64,000 nt of DNA, from the NCBI RefSeq assembly GCF_026151205.1, contig NC_087073.1, positions 1,942,501-2,006,500 on the forward strand. Direction: 5' to 3'. This DNA is from Bolinopsis microptera (lineage: Eukaryota; Ctenophora; Tentaculata; Lobata; Bolinopsidae). This document shows, in pieces, positions 21,112-33,285 of this stretch. The stretch's first letter is position 1. Each line of letters starts with the position of its first letter. Position numbers and translations under genes: made by a program. Under the pieces are notes generated by a model that was not told where the DNA came from, ran no database searches, and worked only from the letters and a program-made list of their open reading frames with translations.

Positions 21112-21585
21112 GGAGTGCATTCTCATTGACAATTAAACTTGGTCAAAGATATTTATATACAATTCCTAAATTAAATCAATAATCATGTTAATATGAGTAT
21201 TCAACACTACTCGACATCAAATATTTGCCGGCCCATCGACAATTCAGTCGCCGAAACAAAAATCAAATGTTTGCTTTTTCGAAATCTGAAATCTGATATC
21301 TGAAATCTGAAATTTGAAATCTATAAAATCTGAAATCTGAAATCTGAAATCTAGATCAGCAGCTGCCAGCAGTACTTGTAGTTGTATTATAATATGGCCT
21401 GTCGTGATATCATGGATCGCTTAAGTTCCACGTACGAGGATCTGGTAGTCCTCATAATTCTGCGGCCTCTTTGTATCGCCATCTTGCACAACTCCTTAAG
21501 AATCTTAAGTGCTGGAATGTGAAAATGTGCAGCTTTCTAGACATTTATAGAATTAACGAGGTGTCGTACGTCACCTCAATTAAGG
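21112..21585 (+). repeat. Dispersed repeat, copy 2 of 3 (empty site for the 104-bp MITE)
   Basis: This copy is almost identical to 13872-14470, including the (GAAATCT)n-like stretch, but lacks the 104-bp hairpin insert at 21149/21150. Confidence 0.85.
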
Positions 21586-22346
21586 TCAGGTAACAGGGAA
21601 CTGACCAAGACAGAACCCAATTGATCGGGTCGGAGGTCACGTGATTATGAGCCTGAGGTCACGTGACTATAACGTCACCAGAGCTTCATGTTCTCCGTTT
21701 CCCGCTCATTTGACCAGGTGATCTCGCATGCTTTTTACTTGAATCTGGGAATGTGAATGTAAGTGTAATTCTAATTACCTCCCATAGAAAGCCAGATTCA
21801 TTTTCTGAGAGAAAGCTAGAAATTTAACAAAATATAATCGACCTGGTTACAAACTCATTTTGATGACCGTTCCTGAACTAAAAGTAAAATAAATATTTCA
21901 GAATATTCTAGAAGGTTATGGATATTGGATTATTCTATGAGAACAGGGTAGCCAAGCCTGCAGCCTAACAATTATAATGAGTTATTCGTCGCAACTTTAT
22001 TTTTAGATAAAAATTCCGATATTTATCGAATTTGCATTTTTATTGTTGCATATATGTTCATTTTCCACTCTATTATTATTATTGTCGGCCCTTGCACAAA
22101 CTAATCATTGAGGTTAAGACCGAGTTTGTTTGTCTATTTCTTGCTTCTCCAATTATCAAATTAGATGATAGCGGTGCTTTATTGAAATAATGATCCCTGG
22201 TCGAGGTCCAGTATAAATGTCTTGGGTCGCAGACTGACATTAACCATAAAATCTTTTTTGCAGATTCCACCTTATAGATCATTTGGCTTGAAAATATGAT
22301 CTTACGCAATATAGACAGGATTTTCTGCAGCTGGGCCTCCTATATT

Positions 22347-22450
22347 TACATTGTTTTATTTACGTTGTTTTATTTACGTTGTTTTATTTACGTTGTTTTA
22401 TTTACGTTATTTTATTTACGTTGTTTTATTTACGTTGTTTTATTTACGTC
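22347..22450. repeat. 14-bp minisatellite GTTGTTTTATTTAC
   Basis: About seven to eight units of GTTGTTTTATTTAC, with a few ATT variants. It is duplicated at 23340-23468. Confidence 0.9.
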
Positions 22451-22812
22451 TGCTAAGCTAGGGATGAAATATCAAATGAAATCTAGATCAGCAGCTGCCA
22501 GCAGTACTTGTATTATAATATGGCCTGTCGTGATATCATGGATCGCTTAAGTTCCACAAGGATCTGGTAGTCCTCATAATTCTGCGGCCTCTTTGTATCG
22601 CCATCTTGCACAACTCCTTAAGAATCTTAAGTGCTGGGAATGTGAAAATGTGCAGCTTTCTAGACATTTATAGAATTAACGAGGTGTCGTACGTCACCTC
22701 AATTAAGGTCAGGTAACAGGGAACTGACCAAGACAGAACCCAATTGATCGGGTCGGAGGTCACGTGATTATGAGCCTGAGGAATAAAAATTCCGATATTT
22801 ATCGAATTTGCA

Positions 22813-22868
22813 GTTTTAGTTCAGGAACGGTCATACAAACTCATTTTGATGACCGTTCCTGAACTAAA
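22813..22868. repeat. Perfect-arm hairpin
   Basis: TTTTAGTTCAGGAACGGTCAT is followed after a short loop by its reverse complement beginning ATGACCGTTCCTG. The first arm is new relative to the parental block at 21856, so it probably arose by an inverted mini-duplication. Confidence 0.75.
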
Positions 22869-23339
22869 AGTAAAATAAATATTTCAGAATATTCTAGAAG
22901 GTTATGGATATTGGATTATTCTATGAGAACAGGGTAGCCAAGCCTGCAGCCTAACAATTATAATGGGTAATTCGTCGCAACTTTATTTTTAAATAAAAAT
23001 TCCGATATTTATCGAATTTGCATTTTTATTTTTGCATATATGTTCATTTTCCACTCTATTATTAATATTATTATTGTCGGCCCTTGCACAAACTAATCAT
23101 TGAGGTTAAGACCGAGTTTGTTTGTCTATTTCTTGCTTCTCCAATTATCAAATTAGATGATAGCGGTGCTTTATTGAAATAATGATCCCTGGTCGAGGTC
23201 CAGTATAAATGTCTTGGGTCGCAGACTGACATTAACCATAAAATCTTTTTCGCAGATTCCACCTTATAGATCATTTGGCTTGAAAATATGATCTTACGCG
23301 ACATAGACAGGATTTTCTGCAGCTGGGCCTCCTATATTT

Positions 23340-23468
23340 ACATTGTTTTATTTACGTTGTTTTATTTACGTTGTTTTATTTACGTTGTTTTATTTACGTT
23401 ATTTTATTTACGTTGTTTTATTTACGTTATTTTATTTACGTTGTTTTATTTACGTTGTTTTATTTACG
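23340..23468. repeat. 14-bp minisatellite, second array
   Basis: The same unit as at 22347-22450, about nine copies, so the two arrays have changed copy number since the segmental duplication. Confidence 0.9.
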
Positions 23469-23809
23469 TCTGCTAAGCTAGGGATGAAATATCAAAATAG
23501 GCACACATTTTAAGTATATTTACTTTTTATAAAAAGCACATTCAATTTAATACATATAAAAATTACTTAACTTGCTTGATTCTGCACTAGTTTGACGATC
23601 TTAGACCCGAAATTGAACGGGAGATTCGACTTAAAATATACTAAAATGTCCAGAAATATGTTAAGATTTCCCTGATATAAATGATTAAACATAACTTTTT
23701 ATTATTCTTATACTAGTGTATAAAATAATGAGTACATTATAAATGATAAATAATGATAAAATATTAGTTGTTTCATTTTTATCAAGTTGTAAGTGAGTGG
23801 TAAAACGTC

Positions 23810-26800
23810 ATGACGATAACGATCATCATTTTGACGATCCTACTGTGGTCATCAGTCAAAGGTAACATTTTATATGGTAAAATCTTTACTAGTCATATTA
23901 TAATTATGGACACGGGAGGCTGAACGTTACCACCCAAACGTTTCAGTTAACAATTGATTTATTATTTAAATACTTTTTCTGATATGACTTACTAATCGAT
24001 TACTAAGCAATTGCTATAAAAGTACAACCACTGTACTGATTGAATATTAAGCTAATTGATTAATTTGCTTATTATCCAAGTAGCAACCAATTTATCGATT
24101 ATAATAAAAATGAAACCTCCTACCATCCTCACAACTGGAGATGTATCAAAATTAGTAATTACTAGTTGGTATTCATGAAAACCAAATTTGCCCACTTTTT
24201 ATGAAAACGACTTACTGTCATAACTTTATCGGCGTGTACATCAAATTTAATTAAATCATTTCAATTTTTTTTCGAATCAACGTTCAATATCGCATATTTT
24301 AGTTATTACTTATTCGAAATAATTGGATCAAGTAAAATTAAACTCTAATGATTGAGATATTCAAAACGAGTTCGTTAATGTTCTCTTTGGTCATTTCATG
24401 TTTAATTCCTGTTTAATTCCCATGTTTAATGTTTAATTCCTGTTTATCAAGTAAACATACTTTGACAATTGGGATAAAATAGTAAAAAGCTAAAAAGTGA
24501 GTGCTGTCACGTCGGCCGGGTGGTTTAGTGGTTTTAATACATTTGCTTCTCACGCCGACGACTGGGGTTTGATTCCCAATGGGGACCAATTCGGTATGAT
24601 GCGGTTCGGCAACCAAACCATGGTCTGAGCTTCGAAAAAACTTATAAAAAATTATATTTTAAAATTTTCAAAATTTTGTCAAGTCTCAAAAAATGTGTAA
24701 GTGAAAAATTTTCGAAAAATTCTCGAGCCAATACGTAAACATTTTTATAATTTTTGGTAATTAGATAATTAGCTAATTAGTAATTATCAAATTATCTGAT
24801 TGTCTGACGTGAACTTTTTTCGGACAAAAGTTCTTCTCGTCGATAAGATAAACACCCTCGACTTATTTGTAACCTTCTACGATGTTCATAGCTGAAGATA
24901 TTTGACAAACAAGAAAGGTGGTAAAAAGTTGCAAAAGTAGCAAAAAGTGGCTTTAAGACATGTGGAAAATTTTGGAACAGTTAGTCAGCCTAATAACGTC
25001 ATAAATCCTTTGGAAGCTTTTTGTGTCCGTAGATCGATTTTTCAGACGATCTGTAGCTGTACTATAGTACTATCTTTGCACTCTGCGCTGCCAATGTCCA
25101 TATCACGCAAAATATAGACCTTATTAGGTAATCGTGACGTCACGTTATCCATGACAGTTGGCACGAGTACTGAATAGACTGTGCCTGCAGTCACGTCAGG
25201 CACGGATTTTTGGCTAGGCACGGCTTTTGAAAAGCGACGTGCGACGTGCCTGAGGAGTTGTCACGTATCCTTGGCACGCCTTATAAACACACTACGTACC
25301 TATGGTCATTACATCTGACCGCACCATGACAACAGTCATGGTGACAACAGTCATAGTATGGTCGGGCCCTTAAATTCTGCGAAAAAACTATGGGCGACAT
25401 TCTTACAATTCCTTTATAGTCATGAGTTAAACATACAATTAACAGGTGAGTTACCAGTCAAACGTGACGTGGAAATAGAGTGGGATCTTGAGTCGACACC
25501 TTTAGAAATTAGGACTGATAGTGAGCTGGGGAGTGACGATCAGGTACAAGTGCGCTTCTACTCTGCTGTGGGAGCATATGCAGGAGGAATCATGCTCTTG
25601 TTCAGCTCTACTCCACAATACTCCCTCGGCTACTGCACCTCATCCTACAAAAACTTCGCTGTTAATCCCCCCTCTGCTGCTGACAAGGTGTGGCGTATCA
25701 CACTAACCAGGACTGCAGGTGTTAGACTAGTGATACACTGTAACGAGGTGGAGGTTCTCAACATACTGCTCTCTCAAACGTGTGCTCTCGATATCTGGAG
25801 CTCGAAATGGAGCGATGACGTGGCAAAGATAAAGTTCGATCTCTCTGATGACACAGCATCTGATTACTACGGAACACAATTACAATTACCAGGTGACTAA
25901 TAACAACAAGCGGTTCTTTTGCGATAGTCAAAACGCGACAACTAGCGCTGGATGGCGACAACTAGCGCTGGATAGCGACAATTATCGAACATATATATTT
26001 TGCGCTGGCCAACGTTATCCAGCGCTGGATAGCGACAACTAGCGCTGGATGGCGACAACTAGCGCTGGATGGCGACAACTAGCGCTGGATGGCGACAACT
26101 AGCGCTGGATAGCGCTAGTTGTCGCCATCCAGCGCTAGTTGTCGCGTTTTGACTATCGCAAAAGAACCCAACAAGCATTGGTTTAACAAAGTAACAATAA
26201 CTTTAATTTATAAATAAACCACCTTGCTGATTTTCTCGTAAGCTCGTGATTACGTGTTTACTGTCTAAATTTCAAGTGTGTTATTTAACATAATATAATT
26301 ATAAAACATATATAGGATATGGGATATAGGCTAGTTGGCATATTGTTATTTATAACCTAATAAGGTGGTCATAATTTTATCAATTACTGTTCTCCGAATG
26401 AGATAAAATCACACTCTTTCAATGAAGGCAGAGTTATAATCATATTGGCGATAGCGTATTACCAAATAGCAAACTATAATTTATAAATCTTGTATATTTT
26501 GTAGTAGACATGATGGAGACAAGCCATTTTCAGTTACTAAAGGTTGAAACAATTATCAATTGAAAACTGATGTTTTTATAAAATATCTTGAAAATAAGCA
26601 GTAATTAGGTATTTTACCAAACAAACTCAAAACTGTTTTGGTTCAAGATTTATTTTGCAGAGTTTACACAGTATAAAAGCATGTGCATTGTGCTTCATAG
26701 TTTGTTGATAAGGCGTATTTTTAGCGTTAAATCATCCATGTCTTTCGGTTAGGCCCATAGTTATCACTCCTGTTCTCTCTCCAATCAGCTCCTCCCTCGA

Positions 26801-29458
26801 CAATCGATATCATGTGTTCCTTTCTGCCTCAGCTCGGTGAATTGTCTCCTTCATCTGGTTGATATTCCTTTTCTCGAACATGAGATAGTAATTCCTGTGA
26901 TTGCTCTGGTTATTTCTCGACAGTTGTTACCAGAAGGACTTTCAGCATCCATGTTCCTGATAAGGCCTATATATTTATCGTCTCTACACAGTACACTCTA
27001 TTTTCCGCTTTATGAGTTCCTTCTCTCCTTTTGTCATGATGAAAGCACACCATGTGACCTGTCTCGTAGCTTGTAGGCCGTGAAATAGTTCTATTATTAT
27101 CTCGTGGACCAGGATATTTATATCGCCTTCACCCTAGCCACACCTGGCTAGTCGTAAATGGGATCGTAACAGACTTGATCTGTTATACTACATAGAATCG
27201 TAAAAATCAAACGTCCAATTTCATCTATGAACAATAAATAAAGAAATGATAATGAGTAAAACACACTGCTCATATTACTACGACAGTTATCATGGATTTA
27301 TCTAGATATTTTGATGCATCATGATGATCAATCACGCAAATCGAAATATGTGGTAACCCAGGATTAAACGTAGAAACAGTGCATAAATAATAAAATACGT
27401 GCCTTATACCAAGTTATAATTGAGATTGTGGATAATTTTGTTATTACATTTCTCTTGAACTAGAAGCAATTAACGGAGGTTGGAGTTCAGACGGCTCATG
27501 GTCTACCTGCTCAAAGAATTTATTTTTTAATTTTTTTTAAAGAGAGGCTGGGCCTGGTTGGCTAGTCGTAAATGGGATCGTAACAGACTTGATCTGTTAT
27601 ACTACATAGAATCGTAAAAATCAAACGTCCAATTTCATCTATGAACAATAAATAAAGAAATGATAATGAGTAAAACACACTGCTCATATTACTACGACAG
27701 TTATCATGGATTTATCTAGATATTTTGATGCATCATGATGATCAATCACGCAAATCGAAATATGTGGTAACCCAGGATTAAACGTAGAAACAGTGCATAA
27801 ATAATAAAATACGTGCCTTATACCAAGTTATAATTGAGATTGTGGATAATTTTGTTATTACATTTCTCTTGAACTAGAAGCAATTAACGGAGGTTGGAGT
27901 TCAGACGGCTCATGGTCTACCTGCTCAAAGAATTTATTTTTAATTTTTTTTAAAGAGAGGCTGGGCCTGGTTGGCCCACGAGAGGATAGCATATGAATGC
28001 TTTGCCTACCTCTGGGGTATGGCAGTCCTGTGGGAGGATGCCAGTGGAATCAAGATGTGTAATCAAGGATGATGGTAAGTGTTGTGGGGTGTGTCATAGA
28101 TAAACGCTTAAGTGGTGGTTGAGTGTGGAAGAGAGAGGCGAAATAAGACGGCGTTAAAGTAGTCGCTATGTTACACCTGTCTGGTCCAACTCCTCTGGCA
28201 CCACTAAGCGTTTAGTGTGGTTTGTAAAGTTGACAATGGTGGAGATGTGTTGGTTGTCGAATATGTCATTGACAGAGAGGTAGTAGTCCCGGAAATATTG
28301 ACCTCTTATTTGGGCAATAGCCGGGCACTGTCCGAGAAAGTGTGAGACAGTCTCCTCTCCGTCGCCGCATTTAGGACAAGCACTTGTGTCTGATTTGCGA
28401 ATGGTGTGTAGGTGTTTGTTGAGGCTACAATGTCCTGTGATGAGGTGCACTGCAGTTCTATAATTTTGTCTGTTGTTACTGAGTGTAGTGTTGAGATTTT
28501 TGATGATGATTACTCGCCAAAGACAATTTTTCAGTCGAGTAGATATACCAAATAAGTTATGATGTTCATCAATGGGTGGAGGGGGATTGTCGGTACTGGT
28601 AGTTTCGTGCAAAACTGTCGGGTAGCCAGGACTTTCTATTTTTATTAATGGACATGTTCATTGGAAGTTGAGATTATTTGTACACATACAAAAATATTAA
28701 CCAAGCATGCTCAGAAGTTCTCAGCACAGAAACTTTATTGTTGTTATGCACTACAATGTTACAACTACAAGTTTACATTTTTGTGAATCTGTTAACTATA
28801 GCTGCCTATAGTTAACAGTATAGTATTCCTTATTCTGAAATGTAGTAGATTACTAATTAGATCAATCTAACAATCATAAAACATCATTGGTTAAAGAGCA
28901 GGGATTCGACGGTTATAAGGCGAGATTTGGTAAACTTTGTCGCACACTCAGAATAATGATACCTATTTTCTACGTGTGTCCTAAAAACTTTATTATATCA
29001 GGCTCCACCTTTGGATAGAAGAATCGTCCATCAGGATGATGAATAATTTTTCAGTGCCAGTATTTTGTCGGTTGCATTCGATTTTATCTTACCCATTTAA
29101 TTAAATTTTTTAACATTGAAAGAAAAATGAACTGTTAAACGTACGGGAGTCAAGCGAACTAGGATAATCGAATAGTTGTAATTACTTGTTTATAGTTCCT
29201 AAAAATAAATATAAGATTTGTGTCTGTTCGTGGTCTTGCAATAATTAGTCAAAGCCATATAAAATAGATCATGCCGATATCTTTCCAGAATGAAGGTATC
29301 TTTTACTAAATTAAATTTCCCCTTCAGAAGAAGATACAAGTGAAGAAGATGATGAAAATGAACAGGGAGACAACCAGAACTACTCTGATGCAGCAGCCCT
29401 GAAAGTCAGCTTAATTTTCCTCGTCGTTCTCCTGTTTGCTGTTAATATGAGCATCTAA
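23810..29458 (+). CDS. Secreted or membrane-tethered protein, spliced (exons 23810-23861, 25446-25892, 29328-29458; optional TSP1-start exon 27464 or 27878)
   Basis: Exon 1 encodes a signal peptide (MTITIIILTILLWSSVKG) and ends AAAG|GTAAC in phase 1. Exon 2 follows TTAACAG, is in phase 1 at both ends and encodes a 149-residue beta-rich domain (ELPVKRDVEIEWDLE ... WSDDVAKIKFDLSDDTASDYY). I know this type from extracellular proteins of invertebrates but cannot name the fold. The last exon follows CCCCTTCAG and encodes an acidic stretch (EDTSEEDDENEQGDN) and a hydrophobic end (LIFLVVLLFAVN), suggesting a GPI signal or a tail anchor. The phases join to 209 residues. Between exons 2 and 4 lie two copies of a phase-1 exon start reading AINGGWSSDGSWSTCS, the beginning of a thrombospondin type 1 repeat, which then runs into LINE sequence. 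AATAAA lies at 29561. The function is unknown. The splice model is inferred from sites and frames only. Confidence 0.65.
24362..24450. repeat. Dispersed repeat, inverted copy at 31075-31145
   Basis: The stretch with AAAACGAGTTCGTTAATGTT and repeated TGTTTAATTCC is reverse complementary to 31075-31145, where the AGGAATTAAACA units recur. It lies inside the first intron of the gene starting at 23810. Confidence 0.65.
24514..24592 (+). repeat. tRNA-like sequence (SINE head or tRNA pseudogene)
   Basis: This contains an A-box-like TGGTTTAGTGG and a B-box-like GGGTTTGATTCCC at tRNA spacing, starting CGGCCGGG and ending near GGGGACC. It sits inside an intron, and the acceptor ends pair poorly. Without a second copy in the window I cannot choose between a SINE head and a decayed tRNA gene. 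It differs in sequence from the SINE at 37033. Confidence 0.5.
25912..26168. mobile_element. 257-bp foldback element with internal minisatellite, 8-bp target duplication
   Basis: The termini GGTTCTTTTGCGATAGTCAA and TTGACTATCGCAAAAGAACC are perfect inverted repeats. The flanks are CAACAAGC at 25904-25911 and 26169-26176. The interior is a tandem array of about 18 bp (GGCGACAACTAGCGCTGGAT), itself ending in inverted units. It starts 20 bases after the splice donor of exon 2 (25892|25893), in the intron. No coding capacity. Confidence 0.9.
26180..27145. other. Intron sequence, no feature seen
   Basis: This is AT-rich intronic sequence. A 79-codon frame at 26837 has no support. Confidence 0.4.
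27146..27973 (+). repeat. 414-bp tandem duplication containing the TSP1-start exon
   Basis: There are two nearly identical 414-bp units (27146-27559, 27560-27973). Each carries an acceptor (TTGAACTAG at 27463 and 27877), the exon start reading GGWSSDGSWSTCS, and about 50 bp of a LINE 3' end in antisense (the T-rich stretch plus AGAGAGGCTGGGCCTGG). The LINE inserted first and the duplication followed. No splice donor is evident after the exon start in either unit. Confidence 0.9.
27935..28650 (-). mobile_element. 3' fragment of a LINE (RT zinc-knuckle C terminus)
   Basis: An open frame (28166-28612 and a little upstream) encodes a LINE C-terminal tail: AVHLITGHCSLNKHLH followed by the knuckle CPKCGDGEETVSHFLGQC. 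This tail type follows an RNase H domain in several LINE groups. The 3' end is A-rich on the minus strand and abuts the TSP1 exon near 27935. The 5' part is missing. The RNase H remnant at 55690-55990 may belong to the same family. Confidence 0.8.
28655..29326. other. Intron sequence, no feature seen
   Basis: No repeat or exon is recognised before the final acceptor at 29327. Confidence 0.4.
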
Positions 29459-29626
29459 ACTTGTTCAACTCGAAAACCCGGACGAATCTATAAATTTACA
29501 ATCTATAATTAAACTTTTGATATTTAAAATTTCAATATTTTAGACAACTTTCAATGTTTTAATAAAAAATAAAAGAAAGAGACTGCGATTCAGTAATTAT
29601 TGATATTCATTGTATGTTTTTTCAGA

Positions 29627-30078
<452 letters not shown>

Positions 30079-30081
30079 TCA

Positions 30082-30292
<211 letters not shown>

Positions 30293-30299
30293 CGAATTA

Positions 30300-31387
30300 C
30301 GTATGTGGTAGCTTACTTGGACACTCTAGAACATGTTTATTTTCGCATACCACTACCAGGCTACTCAAATTGCTCATACCAAGCTACTAGAGCTCATACC
30401 AGGTTACATGAGACTCATACCAGACTACTAAAGGCCAAGATCAATTCGGGTATTTTGCAATTAAAATTCCACTCAATTACACTCTGATAGTGATACAATT
30501 TAGAAATCGATCGGATATTCGGTTATAGTAACTAGTAAAGAAGGTGCTTGGCCGGATATTAGTTTGGAGGACTTCCGGCCGCTTCGACGCGTTGCGCAAA
30601 CTAGCATTCTTGCTTCGCATCGTCGATCGTGTATAACTTCTTTGTGTATAATATTACTAACGAAATTCCAAAGTGGGCATCTATGTAATTTTCAACATTA
30701 ATTGTTACCTTCATGCCCACAGTTCACTGTTAAATCATATCTTATTTTATCACTCATTAATTTATTACTTATTATGTTTTACAATTTACATGCTATATTC
30801 TTATGTCCCTAGAAGGGTGTTCTGCTAACAATTTTCGACTGACTTGAATGTCCTTCACAGCAGATTGAAGCTTCTTAAATTATTTTTTATTCTTATTGTA
30901 TTGCTGTGTAAATTTGATTATAATTCTAATTCTGATTCTAATTCGTTGCTCTGCTGGGCCGCGCGCGCATCCAATAATGCTTCTCGCAACCGTATGCAGA
31001 TCGGTGAGATGCGAAGGATTGACATCGTGAATCAAGTGCACGCCAACTACCAATAAGAAAGAAGTGACGTATTAAACAAGAATTAAACAGGAATTAAACA
31101 TGAAATTACCAAGGAGAACACTAACGAACTCGTTTTGGCTATACATCAATTCATAAATACGTTCAGATATAAAACAAAAGCCGACTGAAAGTATGAAAAT
31201 AAAATCTTAAAATTTAACCGCGTTACAATATCACGAAGTGGAAATAAAATCAAATATTATAATTTAAATTCTAATAAAAATTCTGGATGTGTGCATAAAA
31301 GCAAGTCCAAGGAGATAGGTTAGACTTAGAGACTACGATAAGTTGATGGGACGATGAAGGAGATGAGTAGGGGACGTGAAGCGAGGA
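30300..31387. other. Gene-free stretch with small repeat fragments
   Basis: It contains GTGCACGCCAACTACCAATAA near 31037, which recurs around 36800, and an inverted copy of the intron repeat at 24362-24450. A doubled phrase ending CTCATACCAG lies at 30370-30425. No gene is supported. Confidence 0.4.
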
Positions 31388-32212
31388 TTAGGACTTATTC
31401 TTAGGATTTCGAAGGTTTGAAGAGTCTGTTAGGTATTTCCCGAATTCTTTTGTGTGACAAGAGTTCATTATGATCCTATACTCTTTTAGCATAACAAGGC
31501 TTTTCAGGTTATCAGAAAGCTTTGAGCGGAGGGAGTGGTATCCAGGGCATTCGGTTATGACATGGTCCTCAGTTTCTAGGATAGGTGTTTCAAAGAAAGG
31601 TAGCTCTTCGAAAAAGCGAATTACGTCTGTGTCTAGAGAGCAGCAAAAACGACACGTTTTCAATGCTGTGTTGTATCGATCACTAGTATATCGACCTTTC
31701 TCTACCCTCAGATCATGATTGCTAGAGCGAAGTTTAGCAATGTTAGCTCTCTTAAGCCTGCACGGAATCTGTAAGTACTGTTCTTCACCAAACTCAGATT
31801 TGACCGCGGTGTAGAATGACATCTTCGGCTGGTTGTGAAGATCCTTTTTCCAGTGGTTCACAAAGGTTTCGTGTATGTGCTCACGTGCTGCAAGAGCGGG
31901 GTGTAGGTTTGGTTTAGCGGAGGTGCTCATCTTGATGATAGTGGACCAAGTGTCATACCAGGTAAGGTTCAGTTGTTTCTGCTCCTGAAATGTATGGTGC
32001 AGAAGTGTGTTCACGTTACCTACTACCGCTTGTGATGCTCTATAGAAGTAGGCAATACATTGAGGGAGGACGGTCACTGTCCAGGGGGTTCTTCCTGTGT
32101 CGCCGTAACAGGAGTTGTTATTTGCCTTTTTGTGGACACCCAATATCCATTCAAGAATTTTTAGGTGAGTAGTTTCGAGAGCATCTTTTGCTGCTGCTTT
32201 AGGGAGACTCAC
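31388..32212 (-). pseudogene. LINE C C-terminal region
   Basis: A frame of about 274 codons contains a LINE tail: RRALA-like 'LKRANIAKLRSSNHDLRVE', KGRY, the first cysteine pair CRFCC and a second half TEDHVITECPGYHSLR. It continues the RT of 33286-34511 beyond the nested insertion. Confidence 0.75.
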
Positions 32213-32379
32213 TTCTTGGTTTTTTGAGAGAATAGCTTTAGCGATGTTGGTTGATGGCAGCCAAACAGGGCATCCGTATGACTATGTAGCTGCTGGCTTG
32301 ATTAAGCTATCGATGAGTTTTAGCATCATGCTAGTGGAGAGTGCTCTCGTGTCAATAATTCGTCTCATAGACTCATAGA

Positions 32380-33274
32380 CTTGACTATTGCATGAGACAA
32401 GCCTTAAGCAAGCACCCTGAAATATGATTTACCATTAAGCCTTATAGGAGTAGGAGAGTTAAGGTGGAGAAGATATCAGACACTGGTTTTGCAGATGACA
32501 TTGCTCTGATAGCAGATACTGTAAAGGAGGCAGAGACGCTGATGCTAGAGGTAGAAAGGGTTGCTGCTACAATTGGACTTAGAATGAATGAAGGGAAAAC
32601 CAAATTCATTACTCAGAACATCGAGAACCCTGATACCATCAAGTCCCTGGGTAACAGTACAATAGAGCATGTGGAAGACTTCACCTATCTGGGGTCTAGA
32701 ATCAGAGACAGTGAGAGTGATATCAGGGTTAGGAAAGGAAGAGCATGGGGAGCATGCCACACACTCAAAAAACTTTGGAATTCTAAGCTTAGAAAGTCTA
32801 TCAAGATCAGAGTGTTTACAGCACTAGTGGAGTCGGTGCTACTGTACGGTTCCGAGACTTGGACAATGACGAAAAGGCTAGAGAAGATGGTTGATGGTTG
32901 CTATACGCGAATGTTAAGAATGGCCCTTAACATCAATCAATATCGAGACCATGTCAGCAACCACAGCCTGTACGGTGATCTTCCCAAAGTCAGCTCCAAG
33001 ATAACCCAACGAAGGCTCAGACTTGCAGGTCATGCTCACCGACATCCGGAGCTGACACTGAACAAACTGATCCTCTGGAAGCCGAGTCATGGGCATACTA
33101 ACAGGGGGCGACCTCATTTAACACTACTAGATAACCTAAAAGCAGATACTGGGCTGAAGTCAGTAGATGAGATAGCTAAACTGATGTAGGACAGAAAGCT
33201 GTGGAGAACTGTTGTCAATGGATCTCGGGAATACCACCCGCCTTAAGTCAAGTAAGTAAGTAAGTAAGTCAAGT
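32380..33274 (+). mobile_element. RTE-type LINE, 5'-truncated, nested in LINE C with 11-bp target duplication
   Basis: The flanks are AGACTCATAGA at 32369-32379 and 33275-33285. The element ends in short tandem repeats (AAGT units, 33253-33274) instead of poly(A), as RTE elements do. Its frame at 32464-33189 is the end of an RTE-like RT. Confidence 0.9.
32464..33189 (+). pseudogene. RTE-type reverse transcriptase, C-terminal part
   Basis: This fragment of about 240 codons starts just before the catalytic motif: DTGFADDIALIADT, then NEGKTKFI, VEDFTYLGSRI, the thumb segment SVLLYGSETWTMTKR and the C-terminal RRLRLAGHAHRHP / RGRPHLT segment typical of RTE/Craft-like elements. The endonuclease and the RT fingers are missing because of 5' truncation. 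The remaining frame is unbroken to a stop, suggesting a fairly recent insertion. Confidence 0.85.
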
Positions 33275-33285
33275 AGACTCATAGA

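Larger units (their letters stand above)
21585..23480 (+). repeat. Segmental tandem duplication of ~1 kb
   Basis: The block 21585-22478 is repeated, with rearrangement, at 22705-23480. Shared landmarks are CAGGTAACAGGGAACTGACC (21587 and 22708), ATGACCGTTCCTGAACTAAAA (about 21862 and 22846), a frame ending in GLICGGPCT-like translation on the minus strand, and the 14-bp minisatellite. Copy 3 of the GAAATCT-family repeat (22478-22710) sits between the blocks. The 75-codon minus-strand frames at 22079-22309 and 23071-23304 are identical because of the duplication, not selection. Confidence 0.8.

Noticed and set aside
22296-23476. Hydrophobic ORFs reading LFYLRCFIYVV as membrane proteins
   Set aside because: Translation of the 14-bp minisatellite GTTGTTTTATTTAC.
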